A stretch of DNA of 36,568 nucleotides from a virus. Location of the stretch: positions 1 to 36,568 of the IMG/VR virus record IMGVR_UViG_3300042879_003010; one strand, written 5' to 3'. Position 1 is the first letter of the stretch; the number at the start of each line of letters is the position of its first letter. Positions 30,256 through 36,568 of the stretch are shown here, piece after piece. The notes beneath the pieces were generated by a model. That model was given only the letters and a program-made list of their open reading frames with translations. It was not told the origin of the DNA and made no database searches. Made by a program: the position numbers and the translations under genes.

Positions 30256-30528
30256 ATGGCAGACATCGAACCCCAAGACCCCGCGCCGACCGAGCGCCCG
30301 CTGCCGTTCACGCTGCCCCAGCCGGACGCGCCGGCCGAGGCTGCCGCGCCGTTCGCCTGCATCGCGGCGACCGACGGTCGCGTGATCCGGATCGACGTGT
30401 CGGCTGGCGGCCGGCTGGTCGAGCTCACGATCGAGGGTCGCCGCCCCGTGATCCTCGACCACTACCAGACCGCGGCGATGCAGGCCGCGCTCGACGACAT
30501 CCTGTCCGGCTGCACGAGGCGGCCATGA
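30256..30528 (+). CDS. First gene of the right operon, hypothetical
   Basis: 90 residues with an ideal ribosome site (AAGGAGGG). The N-terminus is proline-rich and acidic (MADIEPQDPAPTERPLPFTL), followed by a compact beta-type domain (RVIRIDVSAGGRLVELTIEG) and a helix (DHYQTAAMQAALDDILSGC). No family recognised. As the first gene behind the repressed promoter it should be strongly expressed early, typical of host-takeover or anti-restriction proteins; that is position-based inference. Confidence 0.65.
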   Translation: MADIEPQDPAPTERPLPFTLPQPDAPAEAAAPFACIAATDGRVIRIDVSAGGRLVELTIEGRRPVILDHYQTAAMQAALDDILSGCTRRP

Positions 30529-30962
30529 CCGACAACATCACCATCAAGCGTTGGGACACGGAGGCCGTCATTTACGACGGCCCTCGTAACGGGCTGGCGG
30601 GGCGCAACCTGATCCACGCCCGACTGGACGGCGCTGACCTGCGCGGCGTGGACCTGACCAGCGCTCAGCTGATCCTGGCACACATGTCCGACGCCGACCT
30701 GAGCGGCGCCAAGCTGCGGGACGCCGTCATGATTCACGCCGTCATGGTCAGCACCGTGTTGCGGGACGCGGACCTGTCCGGAGCCTTCCTGATCGAGGCC
30801 AGCATGATGGGCGCCGATCTCCGCGGCGCCAAGCTGATCCGCGCCGATCTTCGCAGCGCTAACCTAGTCGACGCCGATCTCACCGGTGCCGACCTCAGCC
30901 GCACGCGTATGGATGGCGCCAACTTGCGCGGCGCGATTCTGCCGGAGGGGGGCAAGCCATGA
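30525..30962 (+). CDS. Pentapeptide-repeat protein
   Basis: 145 residues from ATG 30525, overlapping the previous stop as ATGA. From about residue 30 to 138 it consists of about twenty A(D/N/K)LxX pentapeptides (for example GADLRGVDLTSAQL, DADLSGAFL, GADLRGAKLIRADL), which form a right-handed quadrilateral beta-helix. The first 30 residues (KRWDTEAVIYDGP) are a short cap found in several phage members. Such proteins can mimic DNA and inhibit gyrase or bind other enzymes. Its early position suggests a role against the host, but this is unproven. Confidence 0.85.
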   Translation: MTDNITIKRWDTEAVIYDGPRNGLAGRNLIHARLDGADLRGVDLTSAQLILAHMSDADLSGAKLRDAVMIHAVMVSTVLRDADLSGAFLIEASMMGADLRGAKLIRADLRSANLVDADLTGADLSRTRMDGANLRGAILPEGGKP

Positions 30963-31225
30963 CCATGGCCCCCGACCCGCACCACCCGGTGCGCCCGTTC
31001 GCCGACCCGCCGGCGTATCGGCGGTATCCCGTCGCCGAGCCGCCGGCACGCACCCCGGCCTGGCGCCGCGCGCTCGCGGTCAGCGGGATCGCGATCGTCG
31101 AGGGGTTCGCCCTCGTGTTCGGCCTGCTCGCCATCGCAATCGCCTCGCTGCTCCTCTTCGGAGACGCGGCCAGCATCAACGCCTGGGGCCTCTGGCTGCA
31201 GGGCATCGTGGAGGCAGTGCGATGA
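30959..31225 (+). CDS. Small membrane protein
   Basis: 88 residues from ATG 30959 (ATGA overlap). A 37-residue Pro/Arg-rich cytoplasmic lead (including VRPFADPPAYRRYPVAEPPA) is followed by one long or two short membrane segments between residues 40 and 67 (VSGIAIVEGFALVFGLLAIA) and a short C-terminus. No family recognised. Possible roles include exclusion or a change in host envelope. Confidence 0.6.
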   Translation: MTMAPDPHHPVRPFADPPAYRRYPVAEPPARTPAWRRALAVSGIAIVEGFALVFGLLAIAIASLLLFGDAASINAWGLWLQGIVEAVR

Positions 31226-31593
31226 TCGGGTTCCGCATGACTTGGCTGGAGGCCGAGACCGAGGCCGAGCGCGAAGCGGTGCGCGACGCCGGGCACGAGC
31301 TGTTCAGCGTCGCCGAAGAGGCGGGCATGCTGCTTGACCGCAGCGACTGGTCGGAGGAGCACGATCTGGCGCAGATCAAGGCGTACACCGCGCGCATGCG
31401 ACGGCTGTATGTCGAGATGCGGCTTGCCCTCGGCGTGCCCCTCCCCCGCACGCGCCTGCCGGGCTGCAGCGTCACGCACGATCAGGATCCTGGGCTGTCT
31501 GCGCTGCGCCGGATGATCGGCGCCGGCGAGACGGTGCCGGAGCATGTGTGGGAGTCCGCCTACCGCCAGATGACGCGGGGGGGGCGGCCGTGA
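31222..31593 (+). CDS. Hypothetical helical protein
   Basis: 123 residues from ATG 31222, overlapping the previous stop as ATGA; a long frame that begins upstream at 30886 is shadow sequence. The protein is charged and helical (TWLEAETEAEREAVRDAGHE, then YTARMRRLYVEMRLALGV). The C-terminal part (SALRRMIGAGETVPEHVWES) may form a small domain. No membrane span or cysteine pair was found. Function unknown. Confidence 0.6.
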   Translation: MIGFRMTWLEAETEAEREAVRDAGHELFSVAEEAGMLLDRSDWSEEHDLAQIKAYTARMRRLYVEMRLALGVPLPRTRLPGCSVTHDQDPGLSALRRMIGAGETVPEHVWESAYRQMTRGGRP

Positions 31594-32075
31594 CGACGCC
31601 TCGCCACTACACCGAGCAGCTGGCCGCCATTGCGGACCCGCTGATCCTGGCGGACCCGTTCCAGCCGGCGCGCAACGCCGCGGCGGCTGTGGCTGCAGCG
31701 CACGAGGTCGGCGACCTGGTCGCCGCCGGGCAGGCAGTCGGGCGGCTGATCCACCAAGTCGAGACCGCGGCCGAAGAGATGACCGCGGCTGCCGCCGCAC
31801 TCCGCGGCGCGCTGGCCCGGGTGATGGGGGACACCGGCATGACGCAGGTCCGGACCGAGACCGGCACTTGGCACGTCCGCGAGCCGACCGCGCGCGTGGT
31901 GATCACGGACGAGGCGGCGATCCCGCCGACATTGATGGAGCAGCCCCCGCCGCGACCGGACAAGGCGGCGATCGCGCGGGTGCTGAAGGCCGGCGGCACG
32001 TGCCCCGGCGCGACGATGAACAACGGCGGGGGGCCTGTGCTGGCGTTCCGCTCCAAGCAGGAGACCAAGCAATGA
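31590..32075 (+). CDS. Siphovirus Gp157-like protein
   Basis: 161 residues from GTG 31590, overlapping the previous stop as GTGA. The helical N-terminal part (about 40-85) contains VGRLIHQVETAAEEMTAAAA. The C-terminal part is characteristic: VREPTARVVITDEAAIP, then DKAAIARVLKAGGTCPGATM. The pattern 'I-DE--IP----- PDK--I---LK-G--VPGA' belongs to the Gp157 family, whose members lie next to recombination genes and are reported to confer phage resistance. RecT follows with an ATGA overlap, so the two probably act together in phage DNA metabolism. Confidence 0.75.
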   Translation: MTTPRHYTEQLAAIADPLILADPFQPARNAAAAVAAAHEVGDLVAAGQAVGRLIHQVETAAEEMTAAAAALRGALARVMGDTGMTQVRTETGTWHVREPTARVVITDEAAIPPTLMEQPPPRPDKAAIARVLKAGGTCPGATMNNGGGPVLAFRSKQETKQ

Positions 32076-32938
32076 GCCTCACGACGACGCGCCCCGGCGC
32101 TGGCGCCCTGGCGCTGCTGCCGCAAAACCAGCGGGACGCGATGGAGCTCGCGGCCATGATGTGCAAGGCCGGGTTCTTCCCGAAGGAGCTGCAAAGCCCC
32201 GGCGCCTGCCTGTTCGTGGTCGAGCAGGCGATGCGCTGGAACATGAGCCCCTATGCGGTCGCGACCGAGATCAGCTTCCCCCAGGGCAAGCCGATGTTCT
32301 CGGGCAAGCTGGTCGCCGCGGCGATCCAGTCCTCCGGCGCGATCGCGGGTCGGCTGCACTACGCCTATGCCGGCGAGGGCGACGCGCGAACGGTAACGGT
32401 CTCCGGCACGCTGCGCGGCGAGGCGCAGCCCGTGAGCATCGATGTCCGGCTGAAGGATGCCCGGACATCCAATCAGCACTGGACCAAGAGCCCGGACCAG
32501 ATGCTTGCCTATCACGGCGCGCGGGTGTGGGCCCGGCGCTACTGCCCGGAAGTGATGCTGGGCGTCTACGCTCCCGAGGAGTTCGACGAGCTGGCCGCCG
32601 AGCCGCTGCCGCCAGCGCGCGGGCCGGTGATGGACGCCGAGCCCGCCCCTCCCCGCCAGCCGATGGCATCTGGCCCGACCATCACCGACGGCTGGCCGAT
32701 CCTGAAGCCGGCGGACGGCAGTCTCGTGACCGTGAAGCCCGGGGCGTGGGGGCCGGCGATCCGCAAGGCGCTGTCGATGCTCGAGAGCCCGGAGGCTGTG
32801 CGCGAGTGGCGGGACGCGATGGCGCCGCACTTCGCCGTGGTGGCCGCGGCGGGCGGCTCGGACGACGTGGACGCCGCCCAGGCCGCGGTGGCGGATCGCG
32901 TGGACGCGCTGGCTGGCGTCGGGGAGGCCGCGGCATGA
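32072..32938 (+). CDS. recT: RecT-family single-strand annealing protein
   Basis: 288 residues from ATG 32072. The conserved core is clear: FFPKELQSPGACLFVVEQAM, then NMSPYAVATEISFPQGKPMF, SGKLVAAAIQSSGAIAGRL and KSPDQMLAYHGARVWARRYC (residues 25-165). The C-terminal third is Pro/Ala-rich and variable (EPAPPRQPM onwards). RecT binds ssDNA and anneals complementary strands. No RecE-type exonuclease lies next to it, so it may use a host exonuclease or the VRR-NUC protein. The Gp157-like gene overlaps it upstream. Confidence 0.9.
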   Translation: MSLTTTRPGAGALALLPQNQRDAMELAAMMCKAGFFPKELQSPGACLFVVEQAMRWNMSPYAVATEISFPQGKPMFSGKLVAAAIQSSGAIAGRLHYAYAGEGDARTVTVSGTLRGEAQPVSIDVRLKDARTSNQHWTKSPDQMLAYHGARVWARRYCPEVMLGVYAPEEFDELAAEPLPPARGPVMDAEPAPPRQPMASGPTITDGWPILKPADGSLVTVKPGAWGPAIRKALSMLESPEAVREWRDAMAPHFAVVAAAGGSDDVDAAQAAVADRVDALAGVGEAAA

Positions 32939-33765
32939 TCCAGCAGGCCCTGGAGCGCGTGCGCGCCGAGCTGCGTGCGGTGGAGGCGAGCCTGGCACGG
33001 GCGCACGCGTCGCTGTCGCAGGTGGCCGCCGCGGCCGAGGCATCGCCGCAGGCAGGGCCGGATCGCCGGAAGCTGTCGCGTGTGTGGTCGCCCGAGCGTG
33101 ATGCGCTGCTGGACGCGGAGTATGGGCTGGGCGACCACCCGCGGCTGCTGGCCCGGCTCAATGCGCTGCCGCATCACGCTCCGGTCCGGAGCATCGGGGC
33201 CATGATCCAGCGCGCCTGTGCGCGCGGGCTGCGGATAGCGCCCGCGGTGAAGGCCGCGACCCGCAGGGATGTGGGGCGGCGCGTGGCGCTGCTGCGTCGT
33301 GGCGTGCCGTCGCCGAACGCTGCGACGCCGATCACCTGGGTCGGTCGGCGCGCGGAGCTGCTGCTCGAATACCCGACGGTGCCGAGCCTGTCGGATCTGC
33401 TGGATCGGATCAACGCGGAGCCTGGTCCTGTGGTCACGGGCAAGGCGATGCGTGCTGCGGCGCTGAAGCGTGGGCTGAAGCGGGACAAGCAGGCGATGCG
33501 GCGTGCGATCTCGGAGGCGCGTCGCGCGCGTGCGCCTCGCGCTGCGGCTGTCGAGCCCCCTCCGGCGCCTGTGGTGCCTGTGGTGCCTGTGGTGCCCCCG
33601 GCGCCTGTGGCGCCGGTATCGGCGCACGAGCAGCAGCGCGAGCGGGTGCGCCGCGCGCTGGAGAAGGGCGTGTCTGACTGGGCGATGTGGGCGGCGCAGC
33701 AGCGGATGCACCTGCGCGAGGTCTACCGGATCAAGGGCGAGATCATGAGGGAGAGCGAGCGATGA
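32935..33765 (+). CDS. Two-module DNA-binding-like protein
   Basis: 276 residues from ATG 32935 (ATGA overlap). After an N-terminal helix (LERVRAELRAVEASLARAHA), residues about 48-105 form a module (VWSPERDALLDAEYG, then IGAMIQRACARGLRI) similar to a GcrA/Myb-type HTH. A looser copy follows at about 130-185 (ITWVGRRAELLLEY, then TGKAMRAAALKRGLKR). A low-complexity linker PAPVVPVVPVVPPAPVAPV (about 214-232) leads to a C-terminal helix pair (VSDWAMWAAQQRMHLREVYR) that may be a third HTH. It is likely a regulator or DNA-binding partner of RecT. Confidence 0.6.
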   Translation: MIQQALERVRAELRAVEASLARAHASLSQVAAAAEASPQAGPDRRKLSRVWSPERDALLDAEYGLGDHPRLLARLNALPHHAPVRSIGAMIQRACARGLRIAPAVKAATRRDVGRRVALLRRGVPSPNAATPITWVGRRAELLLEYPTVPSLSDLLDRINAEPGPVVTGKAMRAAALKRGLKRDKQAMRRAISEARRARAPRAAAVEPPPAPVVPVVPVVPPAPVAPVSAHEQQRERVRRALEKGVSDWAMWAAQQRMHLREVYRIKGEIMRESER

Positions 33766-34028
33766 CCGACACGAGCCGCGAGGCGGTGGAGATGCGAGCG
33801 CAGCAACACGACGGCACCTCCGCCATAGTCCCGGGACTGTTGCGCGCTTGGTACCGCGAGACCGCCGACCTGTTGCGCGCCCTGGTGGACGAGCGGGACC
33901 GGCTGCGGGATGCGATGCAACGCATCGCTTATGATTATCGTGTGGGGGATGAGGCCATCAATCTGGACGACACCCCGAGCGCCATCGCCCGCGCAGTCCT
34001 CGCCAAGCCCAAGGGAGAAACGCCATGA
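33762..34028 (+). CDS. Hypothetical protein, first member of a duplicated pair
   Basis: 88 residues from ATG 33762 (ATGA overlap). Residues 3-46 are almost identical to residues 5-48 of the next gene (core TSAIVPGLLRAWYRETADLL). This segment is helical, with the pattern W--E-ADLLRALVDERD. The C-terminal half is unique (DAMQRIAYDYRVGDEAINLD, then IARAVLAKPKGETP). Small proteins with EAV-RLA--WYRETADLL segments occur in phage early regions as unknowns. Function unknown. Confidence 0.65.
   Translation: MTDTSREAVEMRAQQHDGTSAIVPGLLRAWYRETADLLRALVDERDRLRDAMQRIAYDYRVGDEAINLDDTPSAIARAVLAKPKGETP
33768..33899 (+). repeat. 132-bp direct repeat, copy 1
   Basis: 44 codons repeated at 34037-34168 with three base differences in 132, one of which changes an amino acid (Met to Leu). 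The low number of silent differences indicates a recent duplication or gene conversion. The copies start 269 bp apart and both encode the N-terminal domain of a separate gene. Confidence 0.9.
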
Positions 34029-34432
34029 GCAAGCCCGACACGAGCCGCGAGGCGGTGGAGCTGCGAGCGCAGCAACACGACGGCACCTCCGCCATAGTCC
34101 CGGGACTGTTGCGCGCTTGGTACCGCGAGACCGCCGACCTGTTGCGCGCCCTGGTGGACGAACGTGACGAGCTCCAGGCCAAGCTACGCGGCGCGGCATT
34201 GGACCGCCTAGCAGCCAATGACGCGCCGCTACTGGACGCGGAAGCCGCCTTCGCTGCCGGAGCCGAGGCGATGCGGCGGGCGGCTCAGGATGCTTGTCAA
34301 GCAGCGTTTCAACCGGCGCCAGCGATGGACGCGACGGCAGTTAACGCCGTTCGCGCGGGAGTCGCCCTGTGCGTCGCCACCATCCGCGCCCTACCCCTGC
34401 CAACACCCAAGATGGAGACGAGCAATGACTGA
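34025..34432 (+). CDS. Hypothetical protein, second member of a duplicated pair
   Basis: 135 residues from ATG 34025 (ATGA overlap). The N-terminal 48 residues repeat those of the preceding gene. The rest (LQAKLRGAALDRLAANDAPL, then GAEAMRRAAQDACQAA, then AGVALCVATIRALPLP) is a different helical domain similar in style to other small phage proteins with 'F--G---M---A' helices. So the pair shares one module and has distinct partners. Function unknown. Confidence 0.65.
   Translation: MSKPDTSREAVELRAQQHDGTSAIVPGLLRAWYRETADLLRALVDERDELQAKLRGAALDRLAANDAPLLDAEAAFAAGAEAMRRAAQDACQAAFQPAPAMDATAVNAVRAGVALCVATIRALPLPTPKMETSND
34037..34168 (+). repeat. 132-bp direct repeat, copy 2
   Basis: Partner of 33768-33899. 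Differences: ATG/CTG at codon 9 of the repeat, and silent third-base changes in codons 42 (GAG/GAA) and 43 (CGG/CGT). Confidence 0.9.
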
Positions 34433-34931
34433 CCAAAACGGCTGGCCCGATGCCAGCACGCCCGGCGTGCCGCTGAACCCGGAGCGGGATGGCACGCATG
34501 TGCTAGATGCTGGACCCGACCGTACCGGGAAACGCCGACGCATCGTCGCGCTGTGGGCTTGTGGCCGATGGCATCCACTTGGCGCCGACTACTACGTCCT
34601 AGCGCGCGACGCAGCCAATTCGGACTGGCAGTATGTCGGCCCCTGCCACACGCCCGCCGAGGTCGCCGCGCTGGTCGAGGCCGCGCGGCGGGAGGAGCGC
34701 GATGGGTTGCAAGCGTCGCTCGATACCATCGCAGCGCAGCGCGACGCCGCCCTGAAAGACGGCTTCCTCGCAGGCTTCCGGGAGGGCGCAGCGAAGGAGC
34801 GGGAGGCGTGTGCGAAGGTGGCGGAGCGCGAGATGCGCGACCTGTTCGGAGACGCCGAGGAATATCAGCAGGGATGGAACGCCGGGATTGAAGCGGCAGT
34901 ATCCCGCATCCGCGCGCGAGGTGACGCATGA
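34425..34931 (+). CDS. Hypothetical protein with helical tail
   Basis: 168 residues from ATG 34425, which overlaps the previous gene by 8 bp. An N-terminal domain (HVLDAGPDRTGKRRRIVALW, then YYVLARDAANSDWQYVG) reads as a small beta fold. It is followed by long charged helices (LVEAARREERDGLQASLDTI, then FREGAAKEREACAKVAEREM) and a final GWNAGIEAAVSRIRARG helix. The tail motif EREACAKVAE and the A-SRIRAR end are common in small phage early proteins of unknown role. Confidence 0.65.
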   Translation: MTDQNGWPDASTPGVPLNPERDGTHVLDAGPDRTGKRRRIVALWACGRWHPLGADYYVLARDAANSDWQYVGPCHTPAEVAALVEAARREERDGLQASLDTIAAQRDAALKDGFLAGFREGAAKEREACAKVAEREMRDLFGDAEEYQQGWNAGIEAAVSRIRARGDA

Positions 34932-35392
34932 CCCGCACAGACTTGATCGCGCTGATCGCGCGCGTGGAAGCATCGACGGGGCCGGATCGCGAGTTGGATG
35001 AGCGCATCCATTCTGCGCGCGGCTTCTGTGTTCACCCTTGGTCTGCGCGCGTCCGCGAAGGCGCTCAGAGCGACACCGGTTTTTCCTGCTCTCTGTGCGG
35101 CGCCGATAGCTGGGGGAACAAAGGCAAAAACGGCGAGCGGCTATATGACGCCCCTCCCCACTACACCGGCATCGTTGACGCCGCGATGACGCTAGCGAGC
35201 AATTGGATCATCGAGGCGCTGGGCGACATGGTGGCCAATGGTATGCCGGGCGCGATGCTGCTGCTCAGCACTGACCCGATCAAGCACGCCTCGGGCATCG
35301 GCTACGGCACACGCGAAAGCGGCTGCTTGGCCCGCGCCCTCACCGCCGCCGCGCTGCGGGCGATGCTGGCCAGCATGGGAGACGACGCATGA
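34928..35392 (+). CDS. Hypothetical protein with YDAPPHYTGIVDAAM motif
   Basis: 154 residues from ATG 34928 (ATGA overlap). The N-terminal DLIALIARVEASTGPDRELD is common in phage early proteins. Three cysteines lie in the segment GFCVHPWS...CSLCG (CxxC at about 54-57), possibly a metal site. The pair APPHYTGIVDAAMTL and SGCLARALTAAALRAM is also typical of small phage unknowns that share the PPHYT-S-DAA--L pattern. Function unknown. Confidence 0.7.
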   Translation: MTRTDLIALIARVEASTGPDRELDERIHSARGFCVHPWSARVREGAQSDTGFSCSLCGADSWGNKGKNGERLYDAPPHYTGIVDAAMTLASNWIIEALGDMVANGMPGAMLLLSTDPIKHASGIGYGTRESGCLARALTAAALRAMLASMGDDA

Positions 35393-35643
35393 GCCCCGCC
35401 GAAGTGATCGCGCGGGCAATGGTTGCTGGCTACACGCGCGATGAGCGCCGCGAAGTCGGTGGCCGTGATGTGGAGGTTGCCGACGCCATCCTCGCCGCGC
35501 TCGACGCCGCCGGGCTGGCGGTGGTGCCGAAGGAGCCGACGCGGAAGATGATCGACGCGTTGAATGGCTATGCTCAATGCGTCGGCTACATCGAGGACGG
35601 CTACCGCGCGATGCTCGCAGCCGCGAAGGAGAGCGAGCAATGA
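35389..35643 (+). CDS. Hypothetical helical protein
   Basis: 84 residues from ATG 35389 (ATGA overlap). The helices VADAILAALDAAGLAVVPKE and KMIDALNGYAQCVGYIEDGY, then AMLAAAKESEQ, match the 'AA-L-A-GL-VVP--PT--M' pattern common in phage early proteins. The last codons include a ribosome site (AAGGAGAG) for the next gene. Function unknown. Confidence 0.65.
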   Translation: MSPAEVIARAMVAGYTRDERREVGGRDVEVADAILAALDAAGLAVVPKEPTRKMIDALNGYAQCVGYIEDGYRAMLAAAKESEQ

Positions 35644-35834
35644 GCCCCGAACAGAATATCGCGCGGCGGTTTTTGTGGATCAGCGGCTTTGCCGCCGGGC
35701 TCGCGGCTGTCCATCTACACCAACACAACTTCGCCCTAGGCGCGGCCATGGTTGCGGGTAGCGTCATGCTTTACGGCATGGCGAAGCTATGGGAACGCCA
35801 AAGCCGTCAAGCCGCGAAGGAGGGCGAGCCGTGA
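35640..35834 (+). CDS. Small two-span membrane protein
   Basis: 64 residues from ATG 35640 (ATGA overlap; the AAGGAGAG site lies just upstream). Two hydrophobic segments (FLWISGFAAGLAAVHL and FALGAAMVAGSVMLYGMA) are separated by HQHN, with a basic C-terminus. The size and two-span layout would fit a holin, but it lies in the early arm far from the endolysin. It could be an exclusion or membrane-remodelling protein. Confidence 0.65.
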   Translation: MSPEQNIARRFLWISGFAAGLAAVHLHQHNFALGAAMVAGSVMLYGMAKLWERQSRQAAKEGEP

Positions 35835-35953
35835 GCACGCTGTGGGAGGCGCTTTCGATTGCGCTGGCGTTGCTGAGCCTCGCGGCCGGGTTCCTGTGGA
35901 CCTTTATCCTGCCCGCGCTCGGGCTCGCTTGGCTGATGGGGTGGCTGACATGA
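35831..35953 (+). CDS. 40-residue hydrophobic peptide
   Basis: From GTG 35831 (GTGA overlap with the previous stop) to TGA 35953, encoding a very hydrophobic peptide (LWEALSIALALLSLAAGFLW, then FILPALGLAWLMGWLT) with one or two membrane spans and no charged loop. Its stop overlaps the next start as ATGA, so it is part of the translated operon. No family recognised. Confidence 0.6.
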   Translation: MSTLWEALSIALALLSLAAGFLWTFILPALGLAWLMGWLT

Positions 35954-36135
35954 CCCGCGACCGAGCCCGCGACCTGGCGGCGCGCATCCTGCGGGATGTG
36001 TTCCCGTCGGATGCGCCGCCCGCCAGCCATGACCCCGCGGAGGCGATCCGCGTCGGGATATGGCGCGACGCAGCCATCAGGATCGACATAGAGACAGCCC
36101 GCGATCTGCACCGTGCGGGATGGAGGGCGCCATGA
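35950..36135 (+). CDS. Small hypothetical protein
   Basis: 61 residues from ATG 35950 (ATGA overlap). Contains RARDLAARILRDVFPSDAPP and IRIDIETARDLHRAGWRAP, a short helical fold. Third codon positions are coding-like; no family recognised. Confidence 0.6.
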   Translation: MTRDRARDLAARILRDVFPSDAPPASHDPAEAIRVGIWRDAAIRIDIETARDLHRAGWRAP

Positions 36136-36383
36136 CAGAGCCGCCTGCGGTGACCGAGCACAAGAACGACTTCTTCGGCCGAGACGAATACGGTCGTACC
36201 CGCGTCCGGCGGGACGGGGCCACCCCGCAAGGCGAGGCGTGGTATCGCGTCGAATGGAAGCCGCCGGTCGAAGATGCCGTTTGGCTCTGGCACATGTGCG
36301 GCACCGCCACATGGCTGAACCTCACGGCGCAAGAGATCGAATGGGCGGAGGCGAACGGCAAGCGCAAGGGACAAGCCCCATGA
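36132..36383 (+). CDS. Small hypothetical protein, Trp-rich
   Basis: 83 residues from ATG 36132 (ATGA overlap). The protein carries charged N-terminal sequence (EHKNDFFGRDEYGRTRVRRD), then GEAWYRVEWKPPVEDAVWLW and HMCGTATWLNLTAQEIEWAE, an unusually Trp-rich small domain. No family recognised. It overlaps the next start. Confidence 0.6.
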   Translation: MTEPPAVTEHKNDFFGRDEYGRTRVRRDGATPQGEAWYRVEWKPPVEDAVWLWHMCGTATWLNLTAQEIEWAEANGKRKGQAP

Positions 36384-36568
36384 GCGCCCCGCCTGACATC
36401 GGCCCTGAGCTGCGCCGCATCGTCGAGACGGGCGATCCGCTGGCGACCGTCTACCGCGAGCTGATCGGCAAGTCCGCCCAGATCCGCATTCCGCTGACCG
36501 ATGTGGTGGACCTCAGGCGCGTGGCGACGGCGCTGCGTGTGCTGGCGTCTCGGCTGGAAGTCCTGTCG
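36380..36568 (+). CDS. Hypothetical protein, cut by the window end (partial)
   Basis: The first 63 residues from ATG 36380 (ATGA overlap), helical: ELRRIVETGDPLATVYRELI, then DVVDLRRVATALRVLASRLE. The frame is open at the edge. Reading on directly into the left edge of the window would give an unlikely cysteine/arginine-rich tail, so direct circular joining is not supported. Family unknown. Confidence 0.6.
   Translation, partial: MSAPPDIGPELRRIVETGDPLATVYRELIGKSAQIRIPLTDVVDLRRVATALRVLASRLEVLS

Noticed and set aside
30886-31593. A 235-codon rightward frame as the gene before the Gp157-like gene
   Set aside because: Its first 112 codons overlap two better genes out of frame; the ATGA overlap places the real start at 31222.
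33560-33620. CRISPR-like short repeats (GTGGTGCCT)
   Set aside because: They are in-frame codon repeats of a Pro-Val linker with no spacers.
36380-36568. A single gene spanning the right end and the left start of the window (circular genome)
   Set aside because: Direct joining keeps the frame but gives a Cys/Arg-rich tail unlike other genes, while the coding-like frame at the left edge is a different one. Circularity is not excluded, only unsupported.

Overview
The window looks like most of the genome of a temperate, short-tailed (podovirus-type) phage or prophage of a very GC-rich alphaproteobacterium. The host class is inferred from overall base composition and from a phage-encoded GcrA-type regulator (28752-29222), a family largely confined to Alphaproteobacteria; a genus cannot be named from sequence alone. 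The short-tail assignment rests on a P22-like set: portal, scaffold, coat, a gp4-like adaptor, a gp10-like tail stabiliser and large alanine-rich internal (ejection-type) proteins. No tape measure, sheath or tube gene is visible.

Left arm, read leftwards (23596 down to 381): a DUF6456-like protein, a 12-codon micro-ORF, terminase small and large subunits, portal, a fibre-like virion protein, three small proteins, scaffold, coat, adaptor, head-fibre-like protein, gp10-like protein, a GNAT acetyltransferase, three internal virion proteins, tail fibre and its follower, several small proteins, a metallophosphoesterase with an N-terminal helix-turn-helix, a zinc-ribbon protein, and a lysis cassette (endolysin with C-terminal membrane anchor, holin-like peptide, Rz and Rz1 spanins). 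One lipoprotein gene (8335-8583) lies on the opposite strand inside this block.

Middle, read leftwards (29744 down to 23949): a Cro/YdaS-type regulator, a second HTH-like protein, GcrA, two micro-proteins, an SF2 helicase, a DUF3987-like fragment, a VRR-NUC nuclease, a primase-polymerase and a VirE-type ATPase. Between this block and the packaging genes is a 350-bp non-coding segment with TGTCGGA repeats, an alternating purine-pyrimidine tract, an AT-rich stretch and three GANTC sites: a candidate replication origin and/or late promoter.

Switch region and right arm: a short peptidase-less repressor (29839-30165) is flanked by two similar operator-promoter units (TGTGCA-N5-TGCACA around TTGACC), one driving the left operon and one the right. 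The rightward operon encodes a pentapeptide-repeat protein, a Gp157-like protein, RecT, a two-module DNA-binding-like protein, two genes sharing a 132-bp duplicated segment, and many small proteins, several of them membrane-bound. Nearly all genes are joined by 4-bp ATGA or GTGA overlaps, and GTG starts are common; this was used to place many starts. No integrase, partition gene, tRNA or CRISPR array is visible. Both window ends cut through genes.
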